Shown: positions 1 to 10,197 of the stretch, piece after piece | Position numbering within the stretch: the stretch's first letter is position 1 | How the letters are laid out: every line of letters begins with the position of its first letter | DNA from: Sambucus nigra | Lineage: Eukaryota > Streptophyta > Magnoliopsida > Dipsacales > Adoxaceae | Direction of reading: 5' to 3' | NCBI GenBank assembly: GCA_949130495.1 | Contig: OX422221.1 | Location: 153,183,741 to 153,247,740 of the forward strand | DNA length: 64,000 nt | Notes under the pieces: model-generated | Seen by the model: the letters and a program-made list of their open reading frames with translations, nothing else | The model's database searches: none | Told to the model about the DNA's origin: nothing | Translations under genes and position numbers: made by a program

Positions 1-2388
1 ACCTGGGAGGGCGTTTTGGTCATTTTACAAACTAGGGTAATTAAACCCACGAATTTCAGCCATCCTTAGCAGCCATTTAAGTCAGCCTTTTAGGGTTAGA
101 TAATTCAGAACCCTAAGACGGCTAGTGGAGAAGAGAGGAGAGACCTTGCTAGGTGATTCAAGGCCAAAAACACCACCTTTTGCACCACCGTCACCACCAA
201 CGCGTAGATCGTGAGGAGGAGAACGCAACCACACCAATATCAGCAGGAAACCAGACCTCTGAAATTCCAGGCAAGTGTTTAACTTGCGTATTTTCGTTGG
301 TGAAATAATCATGTTAGTGTAGGGTTCTTGATGATTAGATGAGATTTTAGGTTGTTTAATCATGTTTAATGATGGTTATATGCATGCTTAACGTTAGAAA
401 CATCTGGAAATATATTACCATGATTGTAGTATAAGTTTTGGGACGATTAGTGTTGGAAATTATGGATTTGAATGAAGAATATTAGTTAAACCCGTAACTG
501 CACTTCTGCAGAAATCGAATTACCTGTTTGATCGATCGATCGACCCTATAGCGTCGATTGATCGAAGGTTCGATCGATCGAACCCCAGTAGTCGATCGAT
601 CGACCCCCCCTGGCAGCCTATTATTTCCCTTGTTTAATTAGTTGAATTAATTTATCACGAAATAATTCTTGGGCATTTCAAATAAAATGTTTTGGGATAT
701 AAGAGAGACCAGTAGGACATATGATTAAGTGTTGAGAACTTTATTATGAAATGATAATTGGGTTTAAAGAAATGTTAATTAAGGAACGACGAACTACGTA
801 TTTCAAATGAGAGATTTCAACGAATACCTACGTTAGTGAATAGACGTCTACCTACTGAATATATTACTTGGATGGATAGAACCCACGAGTGTCCCATAAC
901 TAGTGAGAAAACCCCTTCGAATTAAGGTTAGAGGCGAAACCTTATACGTTATACTAATAAGGTGAAATATAGGACAAAGGTTGTAATTATGGGTAATGAG
1001 AGTGACCTATATTAATATGATGAAATTGGTATATTTATATGAATGTGTGTACATATATTATATACATGTGAAAAACGTACCCGCGCTACTTGCTATCCCT
1101 GAGGTTACCGCGCTGGGACGATCGTATCCTGTGTTGCTTTATGGGGATATTGAATCGTACCTTAGAAGGTAGAGATCCTAGGTACGGGCTATTAAATTGA
1201 TAGTCGGACGGTCCTAAGAGACGTGTGGGTATGTACTGACCTCTTGGACTTGTAATCTATGCTTCGCCTCAACGTTGTTTTGTATATGTTAATACAGTTC
1301 GAGGGTGATTCCGAACTTGTATTTCCCTTTATGTGAGCAATACGGGGATTGGATAGCAGAGTATGCCCGCACCATAGTTTAGTTGGGGTGCCATTATATA
1401 TATATATATATATATTATTCGAGTAGTTAATATATATATGAGGTTATAAACTTTGAACTGCCTACTGTGATTTGATAAGTAGAACATGGTTGTTGACTCA
1501 AATTATTAAATACTTGTTTTGTGAAAATATGAAAAGGCACGGGGAAATCTTATAATTTAATGAAGCTAAAACGAGAGGAATACTACAAAATTGAAAGTAA
1601 CCTTTTTATAACCTTGCCATCAATCAGTTTTGAAAACATATGAGTAAGTTAAGATAAACGAACCATTGGGAAGGTTAGTACGATAGGAGTGCACATTAGA
1701 AGAGAGGTGAGTATTTCTCAAGAGAGAGACGAACTAATATGATGTTGCATTGGCCTGTATCAATTTAAATACTTGCTTAACGTATTTTAAAATCAAACAC
1801 ACTTTCGGGCCCTGACCCGTTTCCTTTTCTCTCTCTCTTCTGTGTATATATATGTATATTTTCAGGTGCCCAGCCACAGGGGCGTCTTGCTTAGGATTCT
1901 TTGAGAAGAACGAGCTGCAGCTTAGGTGGGAGTTGCAGGTCCCTTGAGTAGACGGCTTCCGACATTGACTCCACTCTTATTACTCTCATTTATGGGGCAC
2001 GTGTCGCCCTTTTCATCATTTCATTTATTGTTGGGGATTTTTATATTTCAGTTATTCCAGTATTGTTTATGGGATTTGTTTCAGGATGGTTTATGATTTT
2101 AGTTTTATATTATTACCTTTCGTTTGGTGAATGTATGGTTTTATTTAAATTTCGTGGTGTGATTCTCTATTGTAGAAATGTTGTTTTGTATTAATAAAAA
2201 TCTTTTCTTTAATTAAAATTTGGAAGTTCGTATGAAAAATGTTTTTGACACTTATCTTAATTATTTAGGGTGTTAAATTGGAAAAATTATTTTTATCGAC
2301 AGTGATGCTGAGAATGAGCCAACTGTTTACCTTGATTTAATTTAATAATGGAGTGATCGCCCGGTATTTAATTAGGCGGGGTGTCACA
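1..2388 (+). repeat. 5' LTR of Tekay-1 (first 368 nt missing)
   Basis: Co-linear with 7628-10197. It ends TGTCACA directly before the primer binding site. It contains a (TA)n tract at about 1393-1415, a cluster of GATCGATCGATC palindromes at 529-606, and a pyrimidine-rich tract running into TTTTCAG at 1865 that resembles a splice acceptor. Relative to the 3' LTR it lacks 186 nt at the TAGG at 320-323. The minus-strand 93-codon frame at 82-363 is probably chance. Confidence 0.95.
529..606. repeat. GATCGATCGATC palindrome cluster, Tekay-1 5' LTR
   Basis: Four or five near-copies of the palindrome TCGATCGATCGA separated by 10-20 nt and preceded by CTGCAGAAA. The same module is at 8341-8418 in the 3' LTR, and a similar one is in the unrelated Athila-like LTRs at 53870-53969 and 58579-58679. 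Each copy can form a hairpin and is dense in CG and in the GATC tetranucleotide. Confidence 0.9.
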
Positions 2389-2390
2389 GG

Positions 2391-2402
2391 TCGTATCAGA
2401 GC
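2391..2402 (+). other. Primer binding site of Tekay-1 (tRNA-iMet type)
   Basis: TCGTATCAGAGC lies two bases after the LTR end and matches 11 of 12 positions of TGGTATCAGAGC, the usual primer binding site complementary to the 3' end of plant initiator tRNA-Met. A roughly 170-nt leader separates it from the gag start and holds no other recognisable signal. Confidence 0.85.
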
Positions 2403-2573
2403 ATCAGGTTCTATTGTCCATAGGATCTGTACGGCTTATTTCGCTTTCAGCTTAACGTTACTTGCCATAGAGCCCTATTTTCAGGACTGTTGTATTCTTG
2501 CTTTTACGTTTAAGTCTTCAGCTATTCGAGATTTGTTGATAACTGTAGACTAATAAACTTGTTCACGTTTCAG

Positions 2574-3881
2574 ATGCCTCCGAGACGTGCTCCAAAAGAT
2601 AGGCGTGCCCAAGCCGACCAGCCAGCAGCTCCGGCACCAGGCACTATGAATGCGAATGAGGTAGCCGCCATCGTTGCTCAGGCGGTAAATTCCGCGATAG
2701 CGGTGATTCAGCAGGCTCCACCACAGGTCCAGGCAGTGGCGCCAGTACCAGCACAGCTTCCATCTGCATGGGAGAGGGTTCGGGATGCTTTTCAGAAAGC
2801 ACATCCCCCTGAGTTTCCTGGTAGCTCCGATATTATTACTGTCAGCCAATGGAAGAAGGACATCCAGCGGAACCTCTGTATGTATGAGTGCACCGAAGTG
2901 CATAAACAGCTATTGGCCTATTTTAAACTGGTGGGAGCTGCATTACAGTGGTGGGAGTCCACTACTACTTTGGAGGAGAGGGACACGATCCCTATTCAGA
3001 TGTTCTGGGAGCGGTTTGACCGCAAGTACTTTCCACCCGCAGTGCAGACTGAGATGAGGCAGAAATTGCTAAATCTGAAGCAGGAGAACCTTACTGTAGC
3101 CGAGTATGAGGAGGAGTTCACGAGACTTCTGACTATTGTGCCGGATGAGGCACCCACTGAGAGCAAGAAAATTTTTCTGTTCGTCGACGGGTTAGCTTGG
3201 AGGATCCGTCAGCACCTTATTGGGAATCTATCCCTGAGTACTTTCACTGACGTACTCAATGCAGAACTACTACATTGCCAGGATCACCGCTTCCATCTTC
3301 AGGGAAGCAAGAGAGCAGGAGAGTCCAGCCAGCAGGGCAGGACCAGGGGTAATAGTGCCAGTGGGGCACCAACTCAGGGACAGACTCGTCAGCACGAGCA
3401 AAGTTCCCATCAGGGGGACCCTGCTAAGCGATTCCGTTCAGGTGATTCTAGGCAGGGATTCGGGGGATTCAGGCAGGGCCATCAGGGTTAGCCTAATCAG
3501 CAGGGCCAGCAGGGCCAACACCGACCGCAGGGTCAACAGCAGGGCCAGCAAGGCCAACAGCGTGCACATCAGGGCCAACAGGGCCAATGGCGTGGAGGTA
3601 ACGGCCAGCAGGGACAAAGGGGAGGTAATTTCAGAGGCCGGTGTTTTGTGTGTGGAAAGCACGGCCATAAGCGTCAGGATTGCCCAGAGGGGGATAGGGC
3701 CCCACAGCAGCAGGGAGCCCGTAATGAGCCGCAGAGACCACTCTTTCCACCTGCCCTTCCAGCTCCAGCCCAGATGCCAGCCCTACCAGCCATTCCAGCA
3801 GCTCCAGTGCAGTAGGGGCAATTGCAGTACGGACGTGTCTATAACGTCCACCAGGCACAGCTCCACAGGCACCACCCGCGA
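2574..3881 (+). pseudogene. gag: gag of Tekay-1, two stops and a frame slip
   Basis: Gag forms the virus-like particle and binds element RNA. I chose the ATG at 2574 because the MPPRR start is usual in this lineage; the frame is open a few codons further upstream. The first 305 codons hold a retrotransposon gag domain (tryptophan-rich ALQWWES, later FWERFDRKYFPP). A TAG at 3489 stops it, but the same frame continues through a long Gln/Gly-rich repeat (QQGQQGQ-type) to a canonical CX2CX4HX4C zinc knuckle at about 3642-3683 (CFVCGKHGHKRQDC). A second TAG lies at 3813. Near 3850-3860 the frame slips, since the linker to protease continues in the frame of the 3890 ORF. All breaks are single-base changes, so this is a recently disabled copy. 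Confidence 0.9.
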
Positions 3882-3889
3882 TTGAGGGT

Positions 3890-6073
3890 ATGTTTCCTAT
3901 CCATGGTACTATGGGTAAAGTTTTGTTTGGTACGGGGGCAACGCACTGTTTTATAGCTACGCATTGTGCGAAGTCCTTAGGATTGTTAGCCACAGCAGAG
4001 AGCACCGTGACGTGTGTCGACTCACCATTGGGGAGTGGGTCGCTTATATTCTTTATATGCCGGGGAGTAGGGGTAGAGATTGGTGGCTTGGTATTGCCTG
4101 CAGACATGCTAGTCTTACACATGCACGAGCATGACGTGATTATTGGTATGGATTGGTTCGCATCTTATAGAGCCATGATTGATTGCTTCGGTGGGAGCAT
4201 TGTTTTTGCCATTCCGGGGCAAGAGATGTTTATAGTGGCGATGCCTCGCCCAGAGGGAGGTTCGATCGCTCATTTATATTACATTGAGGAGGATACCTCT
4301 AAGGAGGTTGTGATTCCTTTGGATTCGATCCCAGTTGTTAGGGAGTATTCCGATGTGTTTCAGGAGATACCAGGCCTACCGCCCAGTCATGAGATAGACT
4401 TCGTTATAGACTTATTGCCGGATACGAGACCTATAGCACGCGCACCGTACCGTATGGCTCCAGCAGAGATGCGAGAGCTACGAGATCAGATTGAGCAGCT
4501 ATTAGGTCAGGGTTTCATTCGTAGGAGTACCTCACCGTGGGGTGCTCCAGTCTTATTTGTGAAGAAGAGAGATGGCTCACTGAGATTGTGTGTGGACTAC
4601 CGGGAGTTGAACAAGGTCACGATACGGAACAAGTATCCGTTGCCTCGAATCGATGATCTGTTCGACCAGTTAAGGGGAGCAACTTTCTTTTCGAAGATAG
4701 ATCTGAGGTTGGGGTACCATCAGTTACGGATTAGAGAGCAGGATGTTTCGAAGACTACCTTCTTGTCGAAATATGGGTCCTATGAGTTCAGGGTGATGCC
4801 GTTCGGACTCACAAATGCCCCAGCCGTTTTCATGGACTTGATGAACCGAGTGTTCAGAGAGTTCTTGGATCAGTTCGTCATCGTCTTCATAGATGATATC
4901 TTGATATATTCACACTCCGACGAGGAGCATGCCGAACACTTGAGGCAGGTTCTCCAGACCCTACGAGAGCATCAGTTGTATGCTAAGTACGAGAAGTGTG
5001 GATTCTGGTTGCGAAAGGTACAATTCTTGGGCCATGTTGTTTCTGAGCAGAGGATAGCAGTTGACCCGAGCAAGGTGTCAGCGGTGAGGGAGTGGGGGAA
5101 GCCCACGACACCGACGGAAGTACGTAGTTTCTTGGGGTTAGCCGGATACTACAGGAGGTTCATTCGGGGATTCTCAAAAATAGCGGGTCCATTGACGAAT
5201 CTGACTCGCAAGGGGGTACCATATGTTTGGGATGACGCTTGTCAATTGGCTTTTGACGAGCTGAAGGACAAGCTTACTTCGTCACCAGTCCTTGCTTTAC
5301 CGAAGCTGGGTGTAGAGTACCTGGTTTACACAGATGCGTCCTTACAAGGACTTGGGGGAGTACTTCAGCAGGAAGAGAAGGCTATAGCTTTTGTTTTCCG
5401 CAAGCTTAAGCCGCATGAGAAGAATTATCCCACCCACGACCTGGAGTTAGCTGCGGTCGTCTTTGCATTGAGAGTTGGGAGGCACTATTTATTGGGCGAG
5501 AAATTCCGTTTGTTCACAGACCATAAGTCACTGCAGTACCTGTTCACTCAGCGAGAGCTGAATATGCGTCAGCGCAGATGGTTAGAGTTTGTGAAAGATT
5601 ACCAGTTCGATATACAGTATCATCCGGGGAAAGCCAACGTAGTTGCTGATGCGTTGAGTCGTAGACCGGCTGGCAATGTAGCGGACATCTGGAAAGCAAA
5701 ATGGAAGGAGTTGGGTCACCAGGACGCGGTAGCACGTTCTTTCATATCCGTGATGATAGTCACACCAGAGATTGTTACGAGGGTGATACAGGCACAGACC
5801 ACAGATCCGTTTTGTCAGGAGCAGATTGTACGACTTCTAGCCGAGGGTGCTGAGTCCTATTCTGTTAGTTCGGATGGAGGGTTGCGGTTTAATGGGAGAC
5901 TAGTGGTTCCAGAAGGAGCAGAGCTACGTTATGAGGTAATGACTCATTCTCATGGGTCCCGATTTACAGTACATCCGGGAGGCGATAAGATGTACCAGGA
6001 TATGAGACGTCAGTACTGGTGGAGTGGGATGAAGAAGGACATCGCTGAATTTGTGTCCAAATGTTCTACTTAG
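3890..6073 (+). pseudogene. pol: pol of Tekay-1, part 1: protease, RT, RNase H, integrase N-terminus
   Basis: This 727-codon frame holds in order an aspartic protease (residues ~5-120), reverse transcriptase (~195-370, with the FIDD catalytic motif at 4886-4897), Ty3-type RNase H (YTDAS at ~residue 481, TDHKSL at ~545) and the start of integrase with the two His of the HHCC zinc finger. The protease active site reads GTGATH: the catalytic Asp of the expected D-T/S-G-A is Gly (codon GGT, 3929-3931), so protease should be inactive. RT and RNase H motifs look intact. The frame ends at TAG 6071-6073, exactly where the last Cys of the integrase zinc finger is expected (KCST, then stop), and the same frame continues afterwards. 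The real start is not the ATG at 3890; the frame would have continued from gag. Confidence 0.93.
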
Positions 6074-7249
6074 CAGCTGGTGAAGGTGGACCACCAGAAA
6101 CCGTCGGGATTACTTCAGCCGTTGGAAGTACCTGCGTGGAAGTGGGAAAGTATTTCCATGGACTTCATTACAGGGTTGCCTACATCACAGCGAGGCCACG
6201 ATTCTATCTGGGTGATTGTAGACCGTCTGACCAAGGTGGTTCATTTTCTGCCAGTAAGGATAGATTATACCACGGGTCAGTATGCCCAGTTGTTCATCGC
6301 TGAGATTGTCAGATTACATGGAGTGCCCCTGAATATTGTGTCAGATAGAGACAAGATTTTTGTGTCGCGTTTCTGGGAAAGCTTTCAGGAGGCTATGGGT
6401 ACAGAGTTGAGACTGAGTTCAGCTTACCACCCACAGACAGATGGACAGACAAAGCGTACTAATCAGATGTTGGAAGATATGCTACGCATGTGTATCCTCG
6501 ATTTCGGGGGAGGTTGGGAGCCACATCTTCCACTGGTCGAGTTTGCTTATAATAACTCCTATCAGTTTACGATTGGCATGGCTCCATTTGAGGCTTTGTA
6601 CGGCAGGCCTTGTCGCTCTCCAACCTGTTGGCTCGAGGTGGTGGACAACAAGTTATTAGGACCAGAAGTGATCCAGGAGACCTCCGCGAGGATTGAGATA
6701 ATCAGGAGTCGTATTCGGGTAGCCCAAGACAGACAGAAGAGCTACGCCGATGCGAAACGATTCTTCCGGGAGTTTAATGTGGGAGATCAAGTGTTGTTGC
6801 GTATATCTCCTATGAAAGGAGTGATGAGGTTCGGGAAGAAGGGAAAGTTGGCTCCGAGGTACGTAGGAACATTTCCCATCATCGAGAGAATTGGCCCAGT
6901 AGCATACAGGTTGGGTTTTCCAGAACATTTACATCGCATCCACGATGTATTCCACATATCGTCGTTGAGACGATACCTTCGGGATGATATGGCCCATACT
7001 CACATTGCGATAGATGAGATCGACTTGCAGTCGGATAGCTCTTACGAGGAGAGACCGGTGGCTATTCTAGACTACAGTGAGAGGAGATTGAGGTCGAAGA
7101 TAGTTCCACTCGTGCGGGTCCAGTGGGAACATCATAATGTGAAGGAATCCACTTGGGAGCGTGAGGAAGATATGCGTGAGAGATATCCAGAGTTGTTTTT
7201 ACCAGGTATGCCTTATTTTCCGAATTTCGGGACGAAATTCCGTTATTAG
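6074..7249 (+). pseudogene. pol: pol of Tekay-1, part 2: integrase core and chromodomain
   Basis: Continues the 3890 frame after the TAG at 6071. The integrase core has the first catalytic Asp (MDFITG, near 6161) and the second (SDRD, near 6345), but the third acidic residue of the DDE triad is Lys: GQTKRTNQ in place of the usual GQTER (codon AAG at 6452-6454). The C-terminal part contains the GPY/F-like segment ([10 protein letters not shown]) and ends in a chromodomain-like region ([27 protein letters not shown]). In the family this chromodomain is thought to steer integration toward heterochromatin. The stop at 7247-7249 overlaps the polypurine tract. With the lost zinc-finger Cys and catalytic Glu, this integrase should be non-functional. 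Confidence 0.92.
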
Positions 7250-7257
7250 GGGGGAAG
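7248..7257 (+). other. Polypurine tract of Tekay-1
   Basis: AGGGGGGAAG lies immediately before the 3' LTR (TGTAATACC at 7260), in the position needed to prime plus-strand DNA synthesis. It overlaps the last codons of pol. Confidence 0.9.
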
Positions 7258-7490
7258 TATGTAATACCCCGTATTTTTATGCTATAATTAATTTGGGGAT
7301 TTATTTAATAAAAATTCGGAAATTAATTATGTTATAATTATTAACGTGACGTGAGTTAGTAATAATATGAAATTGTTGAATAACTTAGGAGCATAGTAAT
7401 ATATGGTAAATGTCACGAGTGAATGAAAATGACAATTTTGGTAATTTTAGTCGGGACGCGCCCGTGTCGCGTCGGGACTAATTATTGAGA

Positions 7491-7498
7491 TATAAAAG
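7491..7498 (+). promoter_or_regulatory. TATA box candidate in the Tekay-1 LTR
   Basis: TATAAAAG, 232 nt into the 3' LTR, following a GC-rich stretch. It is the best TATA match in the first part of the LTR, where a U3 promoter is expected. The matching site of the 5' LTR lies outside the window. Confidence 0.5.
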
Positions 7499-8340
7499 TA
7501 AATATTTTATGAGTTTTCCGTATGGTCGTTTTAAGTGTGCTAACGCGTCCGGAAGGGTCGAGATAGTCAGAAAAGTGTACCCGGTGGTTTAGTTTGGGTC
7601 TCGGGATGTTTTTAGGCTTAATTAGTGACCTGGGAGGGCGTTTTGGTCATTTTACAAACTAGGGTAATTAAACCCACGAATTTCAGCCATCCTTAGCAGC
7701 CATTTAAGTCAGCCTTTTAGGGTTAGATCATTCAGAACCCTAAGACGGCTAGTGGAGAAGAGAGGAGAGACCTTGCTAGGTGATTCAAGGCCAAAAACAC
7801 CACCTTTTGCACCACCGTCACCACCAACGCGTAGATCGCGAGGAGGAGAACGCAACCACACCAATATCAGCAGGAAACCAGACCTCTGAAATTCCAGGCA
7901 AGTGTTTAACTTGCGTATTTTCGTTGGTGCAATAATCATGTTAGTGTAGGAATGATTAGGAGTATAATTTATGGAAGAAAACCCCACTTTGTGATAGGAA
8001 TTTGCATGTAGACAAGGTTAAAATTATATTCCGGAAGTCTTATGTAATGTAGATGATAAACCCACGAATTTTTGATGTTATTGTAGAAGAAAATTATGGA
8101 GAAAACTGATTAGAACAAAAGATTAATAAAACTAGGGTTCTTGATGATTAGATGAGATTTTAGGTTGTTTAATCATGTTTAATGATGGTTATATGCATGC
8201 TTAACGTTAGAAACATCTGGAAATATATTACCATGATTGTAGTATAAGTTTTGGGACGATTAGTGTTGGAAATTATGGATTTGAATGAAGAATATTAGTT
8301 AAACCCGTAACTGCACTTCTGCAGAAATCGAATTACCTGT

Positions 8341-8418
8341 TTGATCGATCGATCGACCCTATAGCGTCGATCGATCGAAGGTTCGATCGATCGAACCCCA
8401 GTAGTCGATCGATCGACC
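8341..8418. repeat. GATCGATCGATC palindrome cluster, Tekay-1 3' LTR
   Basis: Partner of the cluster at 529-606, nearly identical; one unit that is GTCGATTGATCGA in the 5' LTR is the perfect GTCGATCGATCGA here. Confidence 0.9.
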
Positions 8419-10197
8419 CTCCCTCGCAGCCTATTATTTCCCTTGTTTAATTAGTTGAATTAATTTATCATGAAATAATTCTTGGGCATTTCAAATAAAA
8501 TGTTTTGGGATATAAGAGAGACCAGTAGGACATATGATTAAGTGTTGAGAACTTTATTATGAAATGATAATTGGGTTTAAAGAATAGTTAATTAAGGAAC
8601 GACGAACTACGTATTTCAAATGAGAGATTTCAACGAATACCTACGTTAGTGAATAGACGTCTACCTACTGAATATATTACTTGGATGGATAGAACCCACG
8701 AGTGTCCCATAACTAGTGAGAAAACCCCTTCGAATTAAGGTTAGAGGCGAAACCTTATACGTTATACTAATAAGGTGAAATCTAGGACAAAGGTTGTAAT
8801 TATGGGTAATGAGAGTGACCTATATTAATATGATGAAATTGGTATATTTATATGAATGTGTGTACATATATTATATACATGTGAAAAACGTACCCGCGCT
8901 ACTTGCTATCCCTGAGGTTACCGCGCTGGGACGATCGTATCCTGTGTTGCTTTATGGGGATATTGAATCGTACCTTAGAAGGTAGAGATCCTAGGTACGG
9001 GCTATTAAATTGATAGTCGGACGGTCCTAAGAGACGTGTGGGTATGTACTGACCTCTTGGACTTGTAATCTATGCTTCGCCTCAACGTTGTTTTGTATAT
9101 GTTAATACAGTTCGAGAGTGATTCCGAACTTATATTTCCCTTTATGTGAGCGATACGGGGATTGGATAGCAGAGTATGCCCGCACCATAGTTTAGTTGGG
9201 GTGCCATTATATATATATATATTTTATTCGAGTAGTTAATATATATATGAGGTTATAAACTTTGAACTGCCTACTGTGATTTGATAAGTAGAACATGGTT
9301 GTTGACTCAAATTATTAAATACTTGTTTTGTGAAAATATGAAAAGGCACGGGGAAATCTTATAATTTAATGAAGCTAAAACGAGAGGAATACTACAAAAT
9401 TGAAAGTAACCTTTTTATAGCATTGCCATCGTTCAGTTTTGAAAACATATGAGTAAGTTAAGATAAACGAACCATTGGGAAGGTTAGTACGATAGGAGTG
9501 CACATTAGAAGAGAGGTGAGTATTTCTCAAGAGAGAGACGAACTAATATGATGTTGCATTGGCCTGTATCAATTTAAATACTTGCTTAACGTATTTTAAA
9601 ATCAAACACACTTTCGGGCCCTGACCCGTTTCCTTTTCTCTCTCTCTTCTGTGTATATATATGTATATTTTCAGGTGCCCAGCCACAGGGGCGTCTTGCT
9701 TAGGATTCTTTGAGAAGAACGAGTTGTACCTTAGGTGGGAGTTGCAGGTCCCTTGAGTAGACGGCTTCCGACATTGACTCCACTCTTATTACTCTCATTT
9801 ATGGGGCATGTGTCGCCCTTTTCATCATTTCATTTATTGTTGGGGATTTTTATATTTCAGTTATTCCAGTATTGTTTATGGGATTTGTTTCAGGATGGTT
9901 TATGATTTTAGTTTTATATTATTGACGTTCGTTTGGTGAATGTATGGTTTTATTTAAATTTTGTGGTGTGATTCTCTATTGTAGAAATGTTGTTTTGTAT
10001 TAATAAAAATCTTTTCTTTAATTAAAATTTGGAAGTTCGTATGAAAAATGTTTTTAACACTTAGCTTAATTATTTAGGTTGTTAAATTGGAAAAATTATT
10101 TTTATCGACAGTGATGCTGAGAATGAACCAACTGTTTACCTTGATTTAATTTAATAAAGGAGTGATCGCTCGGTATTTAATTAGGCGGGGTGTCACA

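Larger units (their letters stand above)
1..10197 (+). mobile_element. Tekay-1: Ty3/gypsy chromodomain retrotransposon, 5' end cut by window
   Basis: The order LTR, primer binding site, gag, protease, RT, RNase H, integrase, chromodomain, polypurine tract, LTR is visible on the + strand. The integrase tail with a chromodomain-like segment, the MPPRR start of gag and the nearly 3-kb LTRs fit the Tekay (Del) lineage of plant chromoviruses. The 3' LTR starts TGTAATACC and ends TGTCACA. Base 1 of the window equals base 369 of the 3' LTR, so the first 368 bases of the element lie outside and the 5' target duplication cannot be seen; the five bases after the 3' end are ttgag. The LTRs differ by scattered substitutions and one 186-nt indel, suggesting a fairly young insertion. 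The element is dead: stops and lost active-site residues are described under gag and pol. Confidence 0.93.
7260..10197 (+). repeat. 3' LTR of Tekay-1 (2938 bp, complete)
   Basis: Starts TGTAATACC and ends GGGGTGTCACA, with TG...CA termini. Matches 1-2388 over its last 2.57 kb apart from a 186-nt segment (7951-8136) present only here and flanked by TAGG at both sides. Contains a TATA-like box at 7491-7498, the GATC palindrome cluster at 8341-8418, a (TA)n tract near 9209 and the TTTTCAG acceptor-like site at 9674. The long sequence downstream of the TATA box implies a very long R-U5 region. Confidence 0.95.

Noticed and set aside
82..363. 93-codon minus-strand frame in the Tekay LTR, also at 7709-7987
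   Set aside because: Its C-terminal part is shared because LTRs are repeats; the start differs where the LTRs differ by an indel. No domain, and it is antisense to the leader.
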